From Leuctra nigra (taxonomy: Eukaryota > Arthropoda > Insecta > Plecoptera > Leuctridae): a DNA stretch of 64,000 nucleotides. The position numbers and the translations under genes were made by a program. A model generated the notes under the pieces. The model was not told where the DNA came from. It worked only from the letters and a program-made list of their open reading frames with translations, and made no database searches. How positions within the stretch are numbered: position 1 is the first letter of the stretch; each line of letters opens with the position of its first letter. The stretch lies in the NCBI GenBank assembly GCA_934045905.1, contig OW203761.1, positions 34,770,964 to 34,834,963 of the forward strand, given 5' to 3'. This document shows positions 12,027-24,746 of this stretch, piece by piece.

Positions 12027-15000
12027 TTGATCTCAACATTATCATTCAAAAAAACGTAGGTAAATGTTTGTTCTTACCAATTTAGTTGGTGGCAAGAGCA
12101 TAGGTTTTAATCAAATTGCAGTGCAATGCATTTGCATTGTAAAAGATATAAAACACAGGCTCCTCTATTAGTTTTGTTTCGCTTCATGTTGACGGCCTGT
12201 CAGCAATCTGACTGATTGAAGTTTCACGTTTTGCCACAGCCAAGAGCCAAAACCATACTATATGAAACACTAGGGTGGGAATTAGCGCTCTAGGCCATGT
12301 GGCAAAATGTGTAACTTCAATCCCTCAGTTTGCGGAGAGGCCGGTAGCGTGAAGTGAAAGAGAATTAATATAGGAGGCTGTGATATAAAGTAATGTATTA
12401 CTAGAAATCCTGCAACTCTCATCTGGTCATTATTATTAATTACTACTTCTTTGGACAACAAAAGTCCATACGTCTAATGGACATCTCTAAAGCAAGTGGC
12501 TTCAAACCGAAACCAGCTGTTCCATTAAATTCAGCAGGTTTCCAAAATTGGACATTCTAGCATACCTCTTTGCAAGATTTTAGGGAGTTGAGAATAATTC
12601 CTACGAAGTGGTCGGGAATAAAACTGAAAGTAATTTATGAAAAAGTATCAATGTGAAACTGGGCATTGCTGCCATATAATTTTACCAATGTCCACAATAA
12701 TGGTCTAACGGCCAAGTATGAATGATTATTTTAAAACCAAGTAAAATATTTGTTGGAATCGGAGGTGATATTCAACTTACATAATGTAATTTATTTCATA
12801 CTGATATAGTAATTTTATTTTTCAATGAACATACAGTTTAGAACAATGTGAACTGACAAACTTTACAACCGGTGCCGTAGTTTTAGGTATATTTTTCTTA
12901 CAATGCATTTACATCACATATCCCAGGTTTGAATTGCGTGTAAATTAATTCAAACCCTGTTCATCAATAGCTTTACCTCACTGATCAATAATTGCCACAA
13001 TACAGTAGATTTGCAGATTACTACATATAATACAGTATAGCTCTAATAAACCAAACCTCATCACAAATATGCAATACATATATGAACATGCTAAAATTAA
13101 TAATTAATTAACTGTGATGTGGTTTTGCTTTATTGCCTCAAAGAGCTATGAGGAAACGTCCATAATAGTCACACAGACTATGTACTGAACTCAGGTTTTA
13201 TTCGTTACTAACTGATAGCGCCAACACACGGCTTATCAGATACAAAAAGCCTCATTCCCAACAGGAACATGTAACCCAGCCCCTCCGACTGATCACTGTT
13301 TATTCAATAATATATTGTTATATTTAATACTTCACAGAAAAGCCTCTACAGAATGTTTAAATATTAGTTCCATTAATTCAAAATCCATAGGTAAACTGTA
13401 ATCAAATGGTATTATTTATCAGCAATTTGAGTTAATTGAAAAATATTAATAGTTATCTATTAATTATTAGATTATACTGTGAATTAAATTATTAGTGGAT
13501 TGCCGATGAAGAGATTTCGGTATAAATTTTGTTGCAATTTAACTTAAAACTAAAATTACTAAATATTTACTAATTAGTAAGTAAAGTTAAATTTATGTTA
13601 GTCTCTATACGTGCGTATTGGTAGCTAGCATTGATTATTATAGAAAGAAGTTTGCATGACTCAAAACAGTTACGTTAACAACGTTAGAAATACATACACA
13701 ATGTTAAAAGCATTAGATTTACATTTTACTACTTATTTTGTGCGCTCAATTTCTAGTCAACCAAACGCATTTCAATGTACCTTTTAGGTATTTTTTAACT
13801 ATTCCTTTATTTCACATAAGTGTTAGCATTATTTTATGCATGAAATAAATGTTTATGTTAATTTAAATATAGGTAGGTAGTTAGGTACACATACTATTTT
13901 TTTAATTTTCTGATGCCCAGTTTACAGTTTACAGTTCTTGTTCAACTTCTGTGCCACACTTCAGAATATGTTATAAAGTTGAACATAACTTTGAACATTG
14001 TTGAACATAAAAGTTGAGCTCGAGCTCTGTGACGAGAAGTTTCTTTGTAAAAATACAAAATTGCATGAAAAATGGAAATGTGACAGAAGTTCAAGAAATT
14101 GTACCATGTAATTTGGGCTTTAGTATAAAGTAAGTCTTGTTTATACTTTCAATGTTAAGGAAAGGATTGTATTATACGTACTGTACCTATTCTGTAATCT
14201 GTAAGTTTTTGTCGAGTACGGTAAACTAATGTATAATTCCTCATTAATGTTATCCAAGAATAAAAAAATTAAATGCCTTCCTTTAACTAACGTCTAGTTT
14301 TATCCAACTTTCCTCTTTTTGTCCCAGCCTCCCATTTCTCTAATTGAAGCACAAAGCTCAAGCTGACGTAACAAAACATCACACTTTACGTCGGCGTCCT
14401 TGCAAATTGTTTTACTGAATGAAGGAAGGTGGAAAGCTCGGAACATTGTTTAATTATTACACAAACTTATTTTCTGCTGCAATAATGTTCTAATTTAATT
14501 TCTCGGTTTCTACACAGCAGTTGATTCCTTCATTAGAGGAGCGTGTTAGGTTGAAGTATGGTTGTCGATATTGATATTGGCTTTGCAGAGCCTAATAAAT
14601 CCCACCCACGGGCCTATCACGCAAGAAGATTGAGTAGGTATATTCAGTGCGTCACGAAACACGCAGAGAAGAAGACTGCCAAAGCAGCGCGTTGAGTTAT
14701 CTGTATAATATATTACGGGTGGGTTCAAATTTAAAATCTCGCCTGGAATCGCGTAAACCGAGGACAGTGATGGTCTGTAGTGCCAGCAAAATGATCTTAG
14801 GTACCTACTGTATAAGCTGTACCTACTAATTATATGACACCAAATTCCCTCCCATCCTTTATCTTATATTTCTCATTAGCGTCAATTAATTCGTTCATCG
14901 ACGCAGTTTATGCTGAAAGTGAAATGAGGTATATTACAATTAGTTAAAATATGAGTATTTCATCAATAATTATTCTGCGATTTTTTTCGGCTGCGATTTC

Positions 15001-15565
15001 ATAATTTCATTTACTTTTACTTATTTTGGAGATTGTACCTACACCTAACTGATATGGAAATATGGGGATGCGATTTATTGACCGATCAAATACATTTTTT
15101 GGACAAGCGGTCAAATACTTTTTTATGGTTTACTTCGCCCATGTGCATCCAACGTCCAAAGAAATTAATTCTATCAAATAATAACAAATCTCTAAAAAAG
15201 TACGTAATAAAAGATGGAAACTTCGCATAATTGTATGAAAATCCAGCAGAGAGTTCTCCATTACTCTGCCTTAGCAGAAACTGATTAAAATTTGCTACGT
15301 AGTCAGTGAAATTAGTCTGTGTAACTTAATTCGACTTAATTAAACAGTTTGGTCAATTGATCAAGAGCATTTGTCAATTAATCAATTGACCGTGGAACAT
15401 CCTCCTATAGGGTGCACAAGAAATATACACAACAAATCTTTTCATGAAAAGTTTGCAAGGTATTTGAATAAGTCTCCAACCCGTCCCGACTGCGGCATGG
15501 CATGTTGGTGTATTACTCTAATGTGGTGGTGGTGGTGTAACCCGAGGGGCATGTGGTGTTCACAG
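12027..15565 (+). other. 3' UTR of isoform A and intron before exon B
   Basis: No further coding exon was recognised. AATAAA-type signals occur, for example near 13845 (GAAATAAATG) and 14250 (AAGAATAAAA), and could end isoform A transcripts. Sequence is AT-rich apart from the small MITE at 12193. Confidence 0.45.
12193..12343. mobile_element. small inverted-repeat element
   Basis: Imperfect inverted repeats: GATTGAAGTTTCACGTTTTG followed by CCACA on the left, mirrored by TGTGGCAAAATGTGTAACTT on the right, with outer ends CGGCCTG / GAGGCCG. Probably a worn MITE downstream of BTB exon A. Confidence 0.5.
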
Positions 15566-15834
15566 GTGTCGACGAGGACCCCGATGGAGGCGGTGACGTC
15601 ACATCGTCGTCCCTACCCTACCACTACCCTCGCCGGTGTCCGCACTGTCCCAGGATTCTCAGCCACTCTGGCAACTGGAAGAAACACGTGACAACTATCC
15701 ACGGGAATCAGGAGAGAACTGTCCCTTGTCTGATATGTCAAGGAAGATTCCGCACCCCCGAATATCTACAGAAACATCTTGTACGTGTTCACAAACTGCC
15801 GGGTCGGCGCGGTCGTAAACCCAGCAGGAATTGA
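15566..15834 (+). CDS. BTB-ZF alternative last exon B (two C2H2 fingers)
   Basis: Acceptor TTCACAG at 15565 followed by two bases that restore the same phase as exon A, so it can replace it in splicing. It encodes an acidic leader (VDEDPDGGGDV), a finger CPHC...H...H, a second finger CLIC...H...H, and a basic tail GRRGRKPSRN before TGA at 15832-15834. The tail resembles a nuclear localisation signal or AT-hook-like patch. The isoform would be about 376 residues. The difference in finger residues from exon A implies a different DNA target, as in other insect BTB-ZF loci with alternative finger exons. Confidence 0.87.
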
Positions 15835-16929
15835 CACCGTAACGTCAGTGAAACTTTGTGAATTTCCACCTCGCACCCGTTTCAAAACTGCGCTCTAGTC
15901 ATAACGTCAAGGGATCTCATGACAGTCTCGCATCCTACAAACTGATGATCAACGCTTTTGTCATCGAAGACAATGCATCATGTGAAACAATGTCCTGCAC
16001 AGAGTGATGCGATTGATTGATATGTTTGTCCTTTATGGAACTCCTATGTTTTTATATAGGTAGTATAAAGCAGTGAACGAACGTGTTAAATGTGAAATAC
16101 TTGCCTATAAATCCTTGACAATGTGTGTGTAAAGTGTTTCGGCTGGTATTGGTGTGGCAGCTGAGGTGTCAAGACATGGCATTGATTGAGTGGTTGTTGG
16201 TGGAAAAAGCCGATCTCTCCAAAAGTTCACGTATCGGCCGATTCGCCTGTCGTTGTTTCCTATACTTTGATGGTTCCTTTAGCAGATTGTAAAGCCAAAG
16301 ATTAATGTGATTCCATTACGATGATAAAATACTGTTCAATTAATTGTACTTTACTTGTATTATAAAGGAAAATTACGTAATTTTAGAGAGATAAATGAAC
16401 CTCCAGCAGAATACACAATGTAATCAATTAAATGGCTTAATCCTTACGGTTTACCAAACTTTAATTTATACTCTCGGAATAATAATTTCTGAAGTACCTT
16501 CATTTTATGCAGAACGTGATTCAGTGTTTAACTGTACTATTATGTTCTTGCTAGTAAAATGTCATTTTGTTAACAAACTCTATGTAATGTAATGAGTTAT
16601 GACTTTTGAGGAGCAACGTATACAGATAGATAACATTACTTCGCCAACGTAAATTAATATACTCTGTTTATTATCCATACACATTTAAACCTCGTGTTGA
16701 CGTTACATAATTATGCACATTTTATTATTTCTCATTTCCTCTTTAATCTCATAAAAATGTCTCTTTACGATCGTAGATGTCCGTCGTAAAAAAATATCAT
16801 TACCACAGAAATAATCCTGCACGGATCCAACCTAAAAATACCCCTTGATTTACCCCTCGACGCCATTGCATGTCGGTGGAGGTGCCGTGTGGTGGAGGCG
16901 CCTTCTATAAGTGCATTGCTGTGTTTCAG

Positions 16930-17174
16930 CTGGCGGTGGTGGCCTAAGCGACGGGCATCTATATGGCAGTGTCAGGCATCTGGACGGCAGTGGCTCTCAT
17001 CTAGAAAGCGGGGAACGTGTGCCGTGGGTGGTGCCACGACCGTGTCCCGTGTGTAAGAGAATCTACAGCAATAACAGTAATCTACGACGGCACATGAAAA
17101 CGGCGCATGTAGAACCACCACAAAGGCAACGAGCCCAGCACAATGCGTACAAATACATAAACTTGCAGTTTTAA
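16930..17174 (+). CDS. BTB-ZF alternative last exon C (one C2H2 finger)
   Basis: Acceptor GTGTTTCAG at 16929, again with the two-base phase that joins exon 4. A Gly-rich leader is followed by DGHLYGSVRHLDGSGSHLE, then one finger, CPVCKRIYSNNSNLRRHMKT plus AH, and a basic tail ending NLQF and TAA at 17172. Only one finger is visible, unlike exons A and B; its residues are close to the first finger of exon A, which suggests exon duplication. The isoform would be about 368 residues. Further alternative finger exons may lie downstream, possibly in or beyond the gap at 19172. Confidence 0.85.
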
Positions 17175-19171
17175 AATTGAATAGTACAACCAAGTCATAA
17201 TTAATAAGATATCGGTATAGACTGAGCAAGGATGAATACACGTACTGAGGGTGCATAAAGATTCAAACATTCTTTTGGATGGATCCACGTTTCATGTACA
17301 GGAATAGCTGCGGTACCTACCGAATCCCATTTTCGAGAGATAAACTAGTCGAGTTTACAACTACTTATTAAAAAGTTAAAAATCTTCTTTATTTAAAGCT
17401 ATGGTTAAAGCGAGGGAAGAGAAAAAACTTTGTTTATTTTTCTTAATACAAGGGAGATAATTTCGTTCTTATAAAGTGTATGTATCTGATTTTCTTCAAT
17501 AGAAAATAGTCATTGGGACAGCTTTCTTTTGCATATTGAAAATAATGAGAGCGTCAATGTACACTCCCCCAAATAATAAACGGTACTTGGTACAAAACGT
17601 ATTGGCTGCTGGGCCGGTTCCTTGACAATCAATCCTTGTTATTATCAATGAAATCAGAGCTCACCTAAAAGAGTTCGATAATGCGTTAGCACTGACTTCA
17701 TGGGATGATGCCATCAAACCTTAATCAGTCAATTCATTTTCTTTCGAGTACCGTTTATTATTTGGGGGAGTGTACCTATTAGAAAAATATCGAAGTTAAA
17801 CTAAATCAAATTTTTAATTAAACTAAATTAAAAAATATACTTGTAGAATAAATGCATTTTATCCTATTGAATGAAGACTTCTATCTACCACATTAAACTT
17901 CTGATGAGCTATGAGTTTAAATTTATGAGTGACGCATTTACCCAGACTTTGAAATAAAATTAATTATTTACCGAATATGTGTATTCCACTTACTCCTCCT
18001 TTTGCACGTGATCCAATTCTCCTACAGACATGTTTAATAGGTCACTGAATAACCGATCTAGAGCATATATTTACTGATGTAGATGAAAAACCATTCAAAC
18101 TGAATTATTCATTATTTATATCTATAAGTCATGATGTAGCGCTATTTCCTGCATTTTGTTCGAACTGTTCAGGACTTATTGTTGCAGTGTGTACAACAAA
18201 AATAAATGTGTGAAGACTGAAGTTTGTATGTAACTGTACATGAATTCAGCTTGCGTGTTTCTATTTTCATGTGGCTCACTTATCATTGTGATATGAATAT
18301 AGATATAAGTACCTACTTAGCAAAATTGCATGTTGAAAATATAAACTCTTTTTCATTCTTTACATCTTTTATCACACGTGTCAAATTGAAGCTGAATGAT
18401 ACAGTTTGTTTTAATAGTTCTATTACTTCTCTCATTTAATCTATTTACGACTTCATCCTGCTTATTGGATAATATAGGACCGTGTTATTTTACCGACTTT
18501 TATAAGGATAATAAACTTTTGAGTTGAAATGTTAAAGCATTTATGCACTTGGATGTACACTTCTGAACTCTGATGGAATTTCTAGTTTTCGTTTGAGCAA
18601 CAGTAGCTATTTACTTTAACTAATTGCATATTAAATGAAGTAAGTATAAGAAATAGTAGCCCGTATACAACTCATGTTTATGGTTAAAACTTGAGTTTAT
18701 TGCTACACTTTGTTAATTATTAACGTTCTAGTGCTTTTTCATTCATATTCAAATACATATTTCATAATGGTATGGAAATCTCTTGGGTGATGCTACCCAT
18801 CTTTGACCTAAATTTGAAACTCCTTGAAACTATTAGCACTTATTTTATAAGTTTTTATAAACCAGTAAACAGAATATTTACACTCAAGATACGATCCCGA
18901 AATGTGCATTTCCCATTAATTATAACCTAATTTTTACATGTTTTAGTGAAATACCGGACGAGATAAAATGATTGTACGAGTATAATATTGCACGGAGCAC
19001 ACTATTCTGCAGACACAGTGAAATTCTAAAATATATTACAAGTTTCTTGATCATATTACGCAAACAGCTCGACATTTTGCTCGTATTAGATATCCAGAAC
19101 ACCATGCAGCTGAATAGCGTGAGATTAGAATGACATCCGTGTGTTATATCATGTAATGTTTGGTCGGTAGC
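17175..19171 (+). other. 3' UTR and downstream sequence of the BTB gene
   Basis: AT-rich sequence without a recognised exon. A possible polyadenylation signal AAAATAAATGTG is near 18196. A MITE lies at 17559-17775. Open frames such as 18224-18439 are short and uncharacterised. Confidence 0.4.
17559..17775. mobile_element. inverted-repeat MITE, GTACACTCCCCCAAATAATA ends
   Basis: Ends GTACACTCCCCCAAATAATA and TATTATTTGGGGGAGTGTAC are perfect complements; the stem extends over AACGGTACT / AGTACCGTT. The interior shares CAATCAA..CTTGTTATTATCA with family A, so it is a diverged relative. No coding capacity. Confidence 0.85.
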
Positions 19172-19371
19172 NNNNNNNNNNNNNNNNNNNNNNNNNNNNN
19201 NNNNNNNNNNNNNNNNNNNNNNNNNNNNNNNNNNNNNNNNNNNNNNNNNNNNNNNNNNNNNNNNNNNNNNNNNNNNNNNNNNNNNNNNNNNNNNNNNNNN
19301 NNNNNNNNNNNNNNNNNNNNNNNNNNNNNNNNNNNNNNNNNNNNNNNNNNNNNNNNNNNNNNNNNNNNNNN
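19172..19371. other. assembly gap (200 N)
   Basis: Exactly 200 undetermined bases, probably a placeholder of fixed length. Any open frame spanning it is meaningless. Confidence 1.
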
Positions 19372-19857
19372 CACTAGGTAGAACGAAATTATTGTAGTTT
19401 ATTCTTTTGTAAAAGGTTACTCGAAACAAATTACTTTAGCAATTGAAATTACTGTGAATTTTCCTCACTTGAAAAATAAAGGAATTCAACTATGAAGATT
19501 TCCAACACTAGTCTTGACTTGAATATTAATTGGTTTTGTGGAAAACGGCAAAGACTGAGCACATACCTACCCAACACAAAACTGAGATTGACATTTGTAC
19601 ATTTTGTTGGTACAAAAAACGCATTTTTTAAATATATTGTCACATTTTCTACTTATTTGTTTTGAGTGTGCCAGAACAATTTATCGAGTTAAGATTAATT
19701 AATCATGCCCACATGATTCACCACAGCAGGAAAGTTATTTTGGTATTAACATTATAGACATTTAGTGAACGACATACTCATTCCGTCCAAACACCCTTCA
19801 TGGCCCTTGTTTTGTTGGTCATCTCCCCACTAACCACTGATCACTACACTAGTCACC

Positions 19858-22684
19858 GGGTCGTTCCACCAGTAATAGACCAATTTTCGAAAAAGTGGTC
19901 GCGGCACTATTTTATAGAATTTTTATGATTCGGCCATATATAGATATATAAAAATGATTTCAAAAAAGATTTTTTGCATAATTTTATCTCACCTCGTTTA
20001 GAAGTTACGGGCGTTAGAGTTTTGAGGAAGGAGCAAAAATGAGGTATACGGGATGAGCTACCAACAAATGTTATAGATACGGACGTCAACTCAACTTTAT
20101 TAATACAATAAAGTACCCACCTTTCACATAAAATTATCGGAAATTAGTTTGAATGAGTCCATCTATAAAATTTGCCAGTCTTAAATTTTGGCGCGAAAAT
20201 TCAAATTTTCGAAATTTTGGGCTGAATTATTTCGATTGGGGGTAATTATTTCGAAACAATTATTTTTGTATAAAAGCTCCACATACATTGTTATAATAAT
20301 TGACTCTAAAGTTGTTGAAATTTGTAGGTCTTCTTGTCATAAAAAAATCACAAAATTTTCAAAATTTGGTTTTCTTCAATATTTGATGCCAAATTTTGGA
20401 AAAGGGGGACCTTGAAAATTCATGAAAAAAATAAAGATAAGGAGGTATTCGTAAGGTTCGAAAATCCTGCAAGTTTGGTTTTGAAATTCAAATAGGTTTC
20501 TGAATTACAGTCAAGTGAAAATCGTACTTTCTTGACTTTAGTATACAGCTTATATGGCGGCTATATAACATGTACAGTTAATATAGTACAATCAATCATA
20601 GGCGTGCGCACGGGGGGGGGCCAAGGCCCCCCCCTAATGGGTCAGCCTCAACTAAAAAATTATAAAATGTGGTCCTCATAGTGTCAAAATTTTGTTTTAA
20701 ATGGTTTTAAACAAAAAATCTCCCTGCGGGGCAGACTGGAGTTGCACAAATCACTAGACCCAAGTAATAGGTTGATCAAAAACACAAAATTTTGAAAAAC
20801 AATGCCTACAAGGTACCTTCCAAAAACACGATTTTTCATGAATTTCTAGGTTTTCCCCCTAAAAATGTATTTTTAATATGACTCAAAATTGCTCTTATGT
20901 ATGACCTTCAGAGAATATTTTCTCGGGAGCTTCGCCCCTGAACACCCTTTTATATCAATTTATATTTTTATGTCGTGAAAAAAATGTTTTGGGAACAAAA
21001 AGCACCTAAAAACGTTTCAAATTCATTTTGAAGTGCCCAAAATACTAATAACGCTCAGCCATGGCATGTTTTGGGCATGGCCCCCTCACCTTATTATAGT
21101 GAAAAGGTGTGTAAAATTTAAACAAAAATTTAAAGAAAATGCTCCTCAGAACGTCTCAAAATTGATTTCAAAGTGTCAAGAAACCATAAAACGCCCTGCG
21201 GGGCAAGGTGGGGGGCACGCCCCCCACACCCCCCTTAACCCATGGCAATTTTTTTCTCGTTACTTTACACCCCCTGTCATTAATCCTGTTGGCGCCCATG
21301 TTGGCCCCCCCTAATGATTTCTCCTGCGCACGCCTATGCAATCAATGTATAATATTTATGAGAAAATAGGTAAAGTTGGCAATTGTAATGCTATCGCAAA
21401 TATTTAGTGGGGGTGGGGATCTTAAACTACACCCCCTCCCCGCCCCTCCACCGCTCAATTGTAAGTCATCATCAGTTTCAATAGAAACCTGCACACAACG
21501 AGGACGAATAAATAAAATCTACAAGAAAATATTTATGGTTAAATATATCAAGCAATCAGCTATATCTAGTGTCATATAAGTATTTAGGTATCTCACATAT
21601 AAAATTTGATACACATTTCTTTCTTATTTGCTTGACCGTGGGTTTACATCACAGTTTACATTTTTTTTATTGGATTTCGAGTAAATAAATAAAAGAATGA
21701 CCTGAAGCAATTAAAAAATTGCATGTTATCGTTGTTTTGCTTGGATAATAAAATATTATTGCATTTTATGCTTTAATTATCTCGTACTTGTTGTGCTATG
21801 TTTTATACATTGAACTTATAGGAGTTAAATTTGAGAGGGGTGGGGGGGGGGGGGGGAGGGGGGAGGGGTCTCTAAGGTATCCACCCCACTAAATATTTGC
21901 AAAGTCATTACAATTGATAAAGTTACCTTTTTCTCATAAATATTATACATTGATTGTATACTATATTAACTGTACATGTAATATAGCCGCCATATAAGCT
22001 GTATACTTAAGTCAAGAAAGTACGATTTTCAATTGACTGTAATTCAGAAACCTATTTGAATTTCAAAACCAAACTTGTAGGATTTTCGGACCTTACAAAT
22101 ACCTCCTTATCTATATTTTTTTCATGAATTTTCAAGGTCCCCCTTTTCCAAAATTTGGCATCAAATATTGAAGAAAACCAAATTTTGAAAACTTTGTGAT
22201 TTTTTTATGACAAGAAGACCTACAAATTGCAACAACTTTAGAGTCAATTATTATAACAATGTATGTGGAGCTTTTATACAAAAATAATTGTTTCGAAATA
22301 ATTACCCCCAATCGAAATAATTCAGCCCAAAATTTCGAAAATTTGAATTTTCGCGCCAAAATTTAAGACTGGCAAATTTTATAGATGGACTCATTCAAAC
22401 TAATTTCCGATAATTTTATGTGAAAGGTGGGTACTTTATTATATTAATAAAGTTGAGTTGACGTCCGTATCTATAACATTTGTTGATAAGTAGCTCATCC
22501 CGTATACCTCATTTTTGCTCCTTCCTCAAAACTCTAACGCCCGTAACTTCTAAACGAGGTGAGATAAAATTATGCAAAAAATCTTTTTTGAAATCATTTT
22601 TATATATCTATATATGGCCGAATCATAAAAATTCTATAAAATAGTGCCGCGACCACCTTTGGTCTATTTCTCGAGGAACGACCC
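19858..22684. mobile_element. foldback-type element with arms of about 0.8 kb
   Basis: The left arm from 19858 (GGGTCGTTCC) to 20596, continuing at 21347 to about 21425, is almost the exact reverse complement of 21875-22684 (ending GGAACGACCC). Arms differ by scattered substitutions, so both carry a mirrored 75-residue open frame (20188-20415 plus, 22132-22359 minus) that is not evidence of a gene. The centre, about 21425-21875, includes a G-rich run near 21838-21868. No transposase was seen, so it is non-autonomous; superfamily is unassigned, and no convincing target duplication could be fixed. Confidence 0.88.
20597..21338. mobile_element. hAT-like MITE nested in the foldback element
   Basis: A 742-bp insert with inverted ends CATAGGCGTGCGCA / TGCGCACGCCTATG, flanked by the 8-bp duplication CAATCAAT (20589-20596 and 21339-21346). 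The other arm of the host element carries a single uninterrupted copy of that site, which confirms the insertion. The interior is rich in G/C runs and contains CCCTGCGGGGCA; no transposase frame is present. Confidence 0.92.
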
Positions 22685-22799
22685 CACCAGTAATGGGCTG
22701 GTGGGGGTATTAATATTACATCGGGAGAATCTTGCGAAATATTTTGTTTGTCATCTATCAACTTAGCAGAAACGAAAATTACCCATGGGCATCCACATG

Positions 22800-23260
22800 G
22801 CGGCAAGGGGGTTGCCTATCCCCCCCCCCCCCCCCCCCACCATGGATGTCAGGAAAACTTAACATTATCGTGGTGTTTTACATATAGTTTTATTTCGTAA
22901 GCAAAATATCTCAAAAAAAATGTATTGTATTTCAAAAACCGAAAAAAGCCCTGCGGAGCAAGACGTGCGTGCATGCCCACTACCACCCCAACCAAAGTGT
23001 AAAATTTTAAAAAATATTTAATATTTCAACATAATACACCTCATAACGTCTCAAAATTGATTTCAAAGTGTCCACAAACAAAGAAAGCCCTGCAAGGCAA
23101 GGCATGCCCCCCACTACCCCGAAGTGTCATTATTTTTAATAATATTGAATATTTTAACAAAATACACCTCATAACGTCTCATAATTGATTTCAAAATATC
23201 CAAAAACCAAAAAACGCCCTGCGGGGCCGGGGCAGCCCCCTTAACCTAAGGTTGAGGGGT
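22800..23260. repeat. tandem fragments around CCCTGCGGGGCA
   Basis: Three related blocks (near 22950, 23085 and 23215) each have CCCTGC(G/A)(G/A)GGC(A/C), a G/C-rich stretch and CATAACGTCTCA(A/T)AATTGATTTCAAA-like segments. The same block occurs inside the nested MITE near 21130-21240, so this is debris of that family. A long C run lies at about 22820-22838 and a long G run at 23586-23620. Confidence 0.7.
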
Positions 23261-23736
23261 ATTGAGGGGTATCTCTGTCACTGATATTCAGTGACATTTA
23301 GTGATAAATTCAAGTTATGGAAAATTGCCACAAACAGATCTACTTTCATAGGTATGTCATTTTTTGTATAAATAAAATTATAAATAGGCCGAAAATCCAA
23401 AGTACCTATCTAGAGATGTAAATTTTTATACTTTATACCCCCCCTCCGCCCCACCACTCACATACACAACTAGGTACCCATTTATTGCCCTTCATGCAGG
23501 GTCGGCTTAAGGTACATTCTTGATGTGCGCGAAAAATGATAATGCCGCCTATCAAGGGCCTATGCAGGATGACATTTCAATTGGGCGGGGGGGGGGGGGG
23601 GGGGGTGGGGGGGGGGATTATTAATAATTTGAAATATTACGGTTGAACAGGGGGCCCCTGAGAAAATTTTGGTTCAAGGTCATTCGATTTGGTGCAATTA
23701 TGATTGCAGATTCAATATTTTTGGGAAATATAAACC

Positions 23737-24105
23737 CATAAAAAACACTCCGTGTAAAAATACCAGCCAAGTCTCAACTATAAAAAAATATAAGAAATCT
23801 AAAAATTCAGCACTGAAAAGTAGTGATATCAAAAAATGGGCCAAGTCAAAACTTAATTTTAAAAACCAAAATATACTTTGGCGCATCGTGTATATAAATA
23901 GTAAAGAAGCATTATGCAAAAAATCAAATATACCTAGAATGCCCTTAAAAACAATGCGCCAAGTATATTTTGGTTTTTAAAATTAAGTTTTGACTTGGCC
24001 CATTTTTTGATATCACTACTTTTCAGTGCTGAATTTTTAGATTTCTTATATTTTTTTATAGTTGAAGAGACTTGGCTGGTATTTTTACACGGAGTGTTTT
24101 TTATG
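23737..24105. mobile_element. near-perfect long hairpin (MITE)
   Basis: Left arm 23737-23886 (from CATAAAAAACACTCCGTGTA) is almost exactly complementary to right arm 23954-24105 (to TACACGGAGTGTTTTTTATG); I see one 3-base indel and no more than a few substitutions over about 150 bp. The loop is about 67 bases. Left-arm fragments of the same family occur at 52755-52810. No coding capacity. A transcript through it would form a long double-stranded RNA. Confidence 0.9.
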
Positions 24106-24259
24106 GGGATATCACTAATTTTTTTAGTTTATTAACACAACTTGTAACACATATTGGAGCAACAATGACTAATGCCTTTAAAAAAATACGCCATTTCCAA
24201 ATTGGTTACTACGAAAAAATATGTTTGGTGCTAAATAATAAGTTTAAAGTGATATTCCA

Positions 24260-24746
24260 TGAAGAATTGCGAAAGCATCGTTCCGATCGGTCCAGCCGTT
24301 TTCGAGATATGGCATCTCTTCCGGTTTTCAAAATGGTGGCTGAAATAACTGCCACCTAAATTTTATTCCTATAAATGTTATGTATCATTATAAGCCTTCT
24401 GAATATGTTGTTCTTGTAGTAAGAGGTGATTAAAGTCTAATTCTTCATTTTTTTGGGGTCATTTCCGGTTTCGCTAAAAGTACGTTTCTACTTCAACAAT
24501 TGATATTCTATAAAGATGACCGTCTGAATCGATTAGCGCTAATTTCGTTCCGTTCGGTTCTGCCGTTTTCGAGATATGACGTCACTTCCGGTTTCAAAAT
24601 GGCGGCATAAAACCAGTTATAGCAAAAGGCACATTATACGCCAAAAGTGCACACGTGGTAAAAATTTCAGATCGATCGGTTCAGCCGTTTAGGCTGTGGC
24701 GGTGATAGCAACGTTTCATGAACAGGATAATAATAATAATAATAAT
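24260..24746 (+). repeat. retroposon-type 3' end with (AAT)n tail
   Basis: Contains repeated TCGGTCCAGCCGTTTTCGAG / TCGGTTCAGCCGTTTAGG-type blocks with CACTTCCGGTTT between, ending in AACAGGATAATAATAATAAT at about 24720-24746. This is the usual look of LINE or SINE 3' ends in arthropods. No reverse transcriptase frame is seen. Confidence 0.6.

Noticed and set aside
18920..19429. 169-residue frame across the gap
   Set aside because: Half of it is undetermined bases.
20188..22359. Two mirrored 75-residue frames starting MARKFKFSKF
   Set aside because: They arise because the foldback arms are complementary; no homology to a known protein and no further coding signal.
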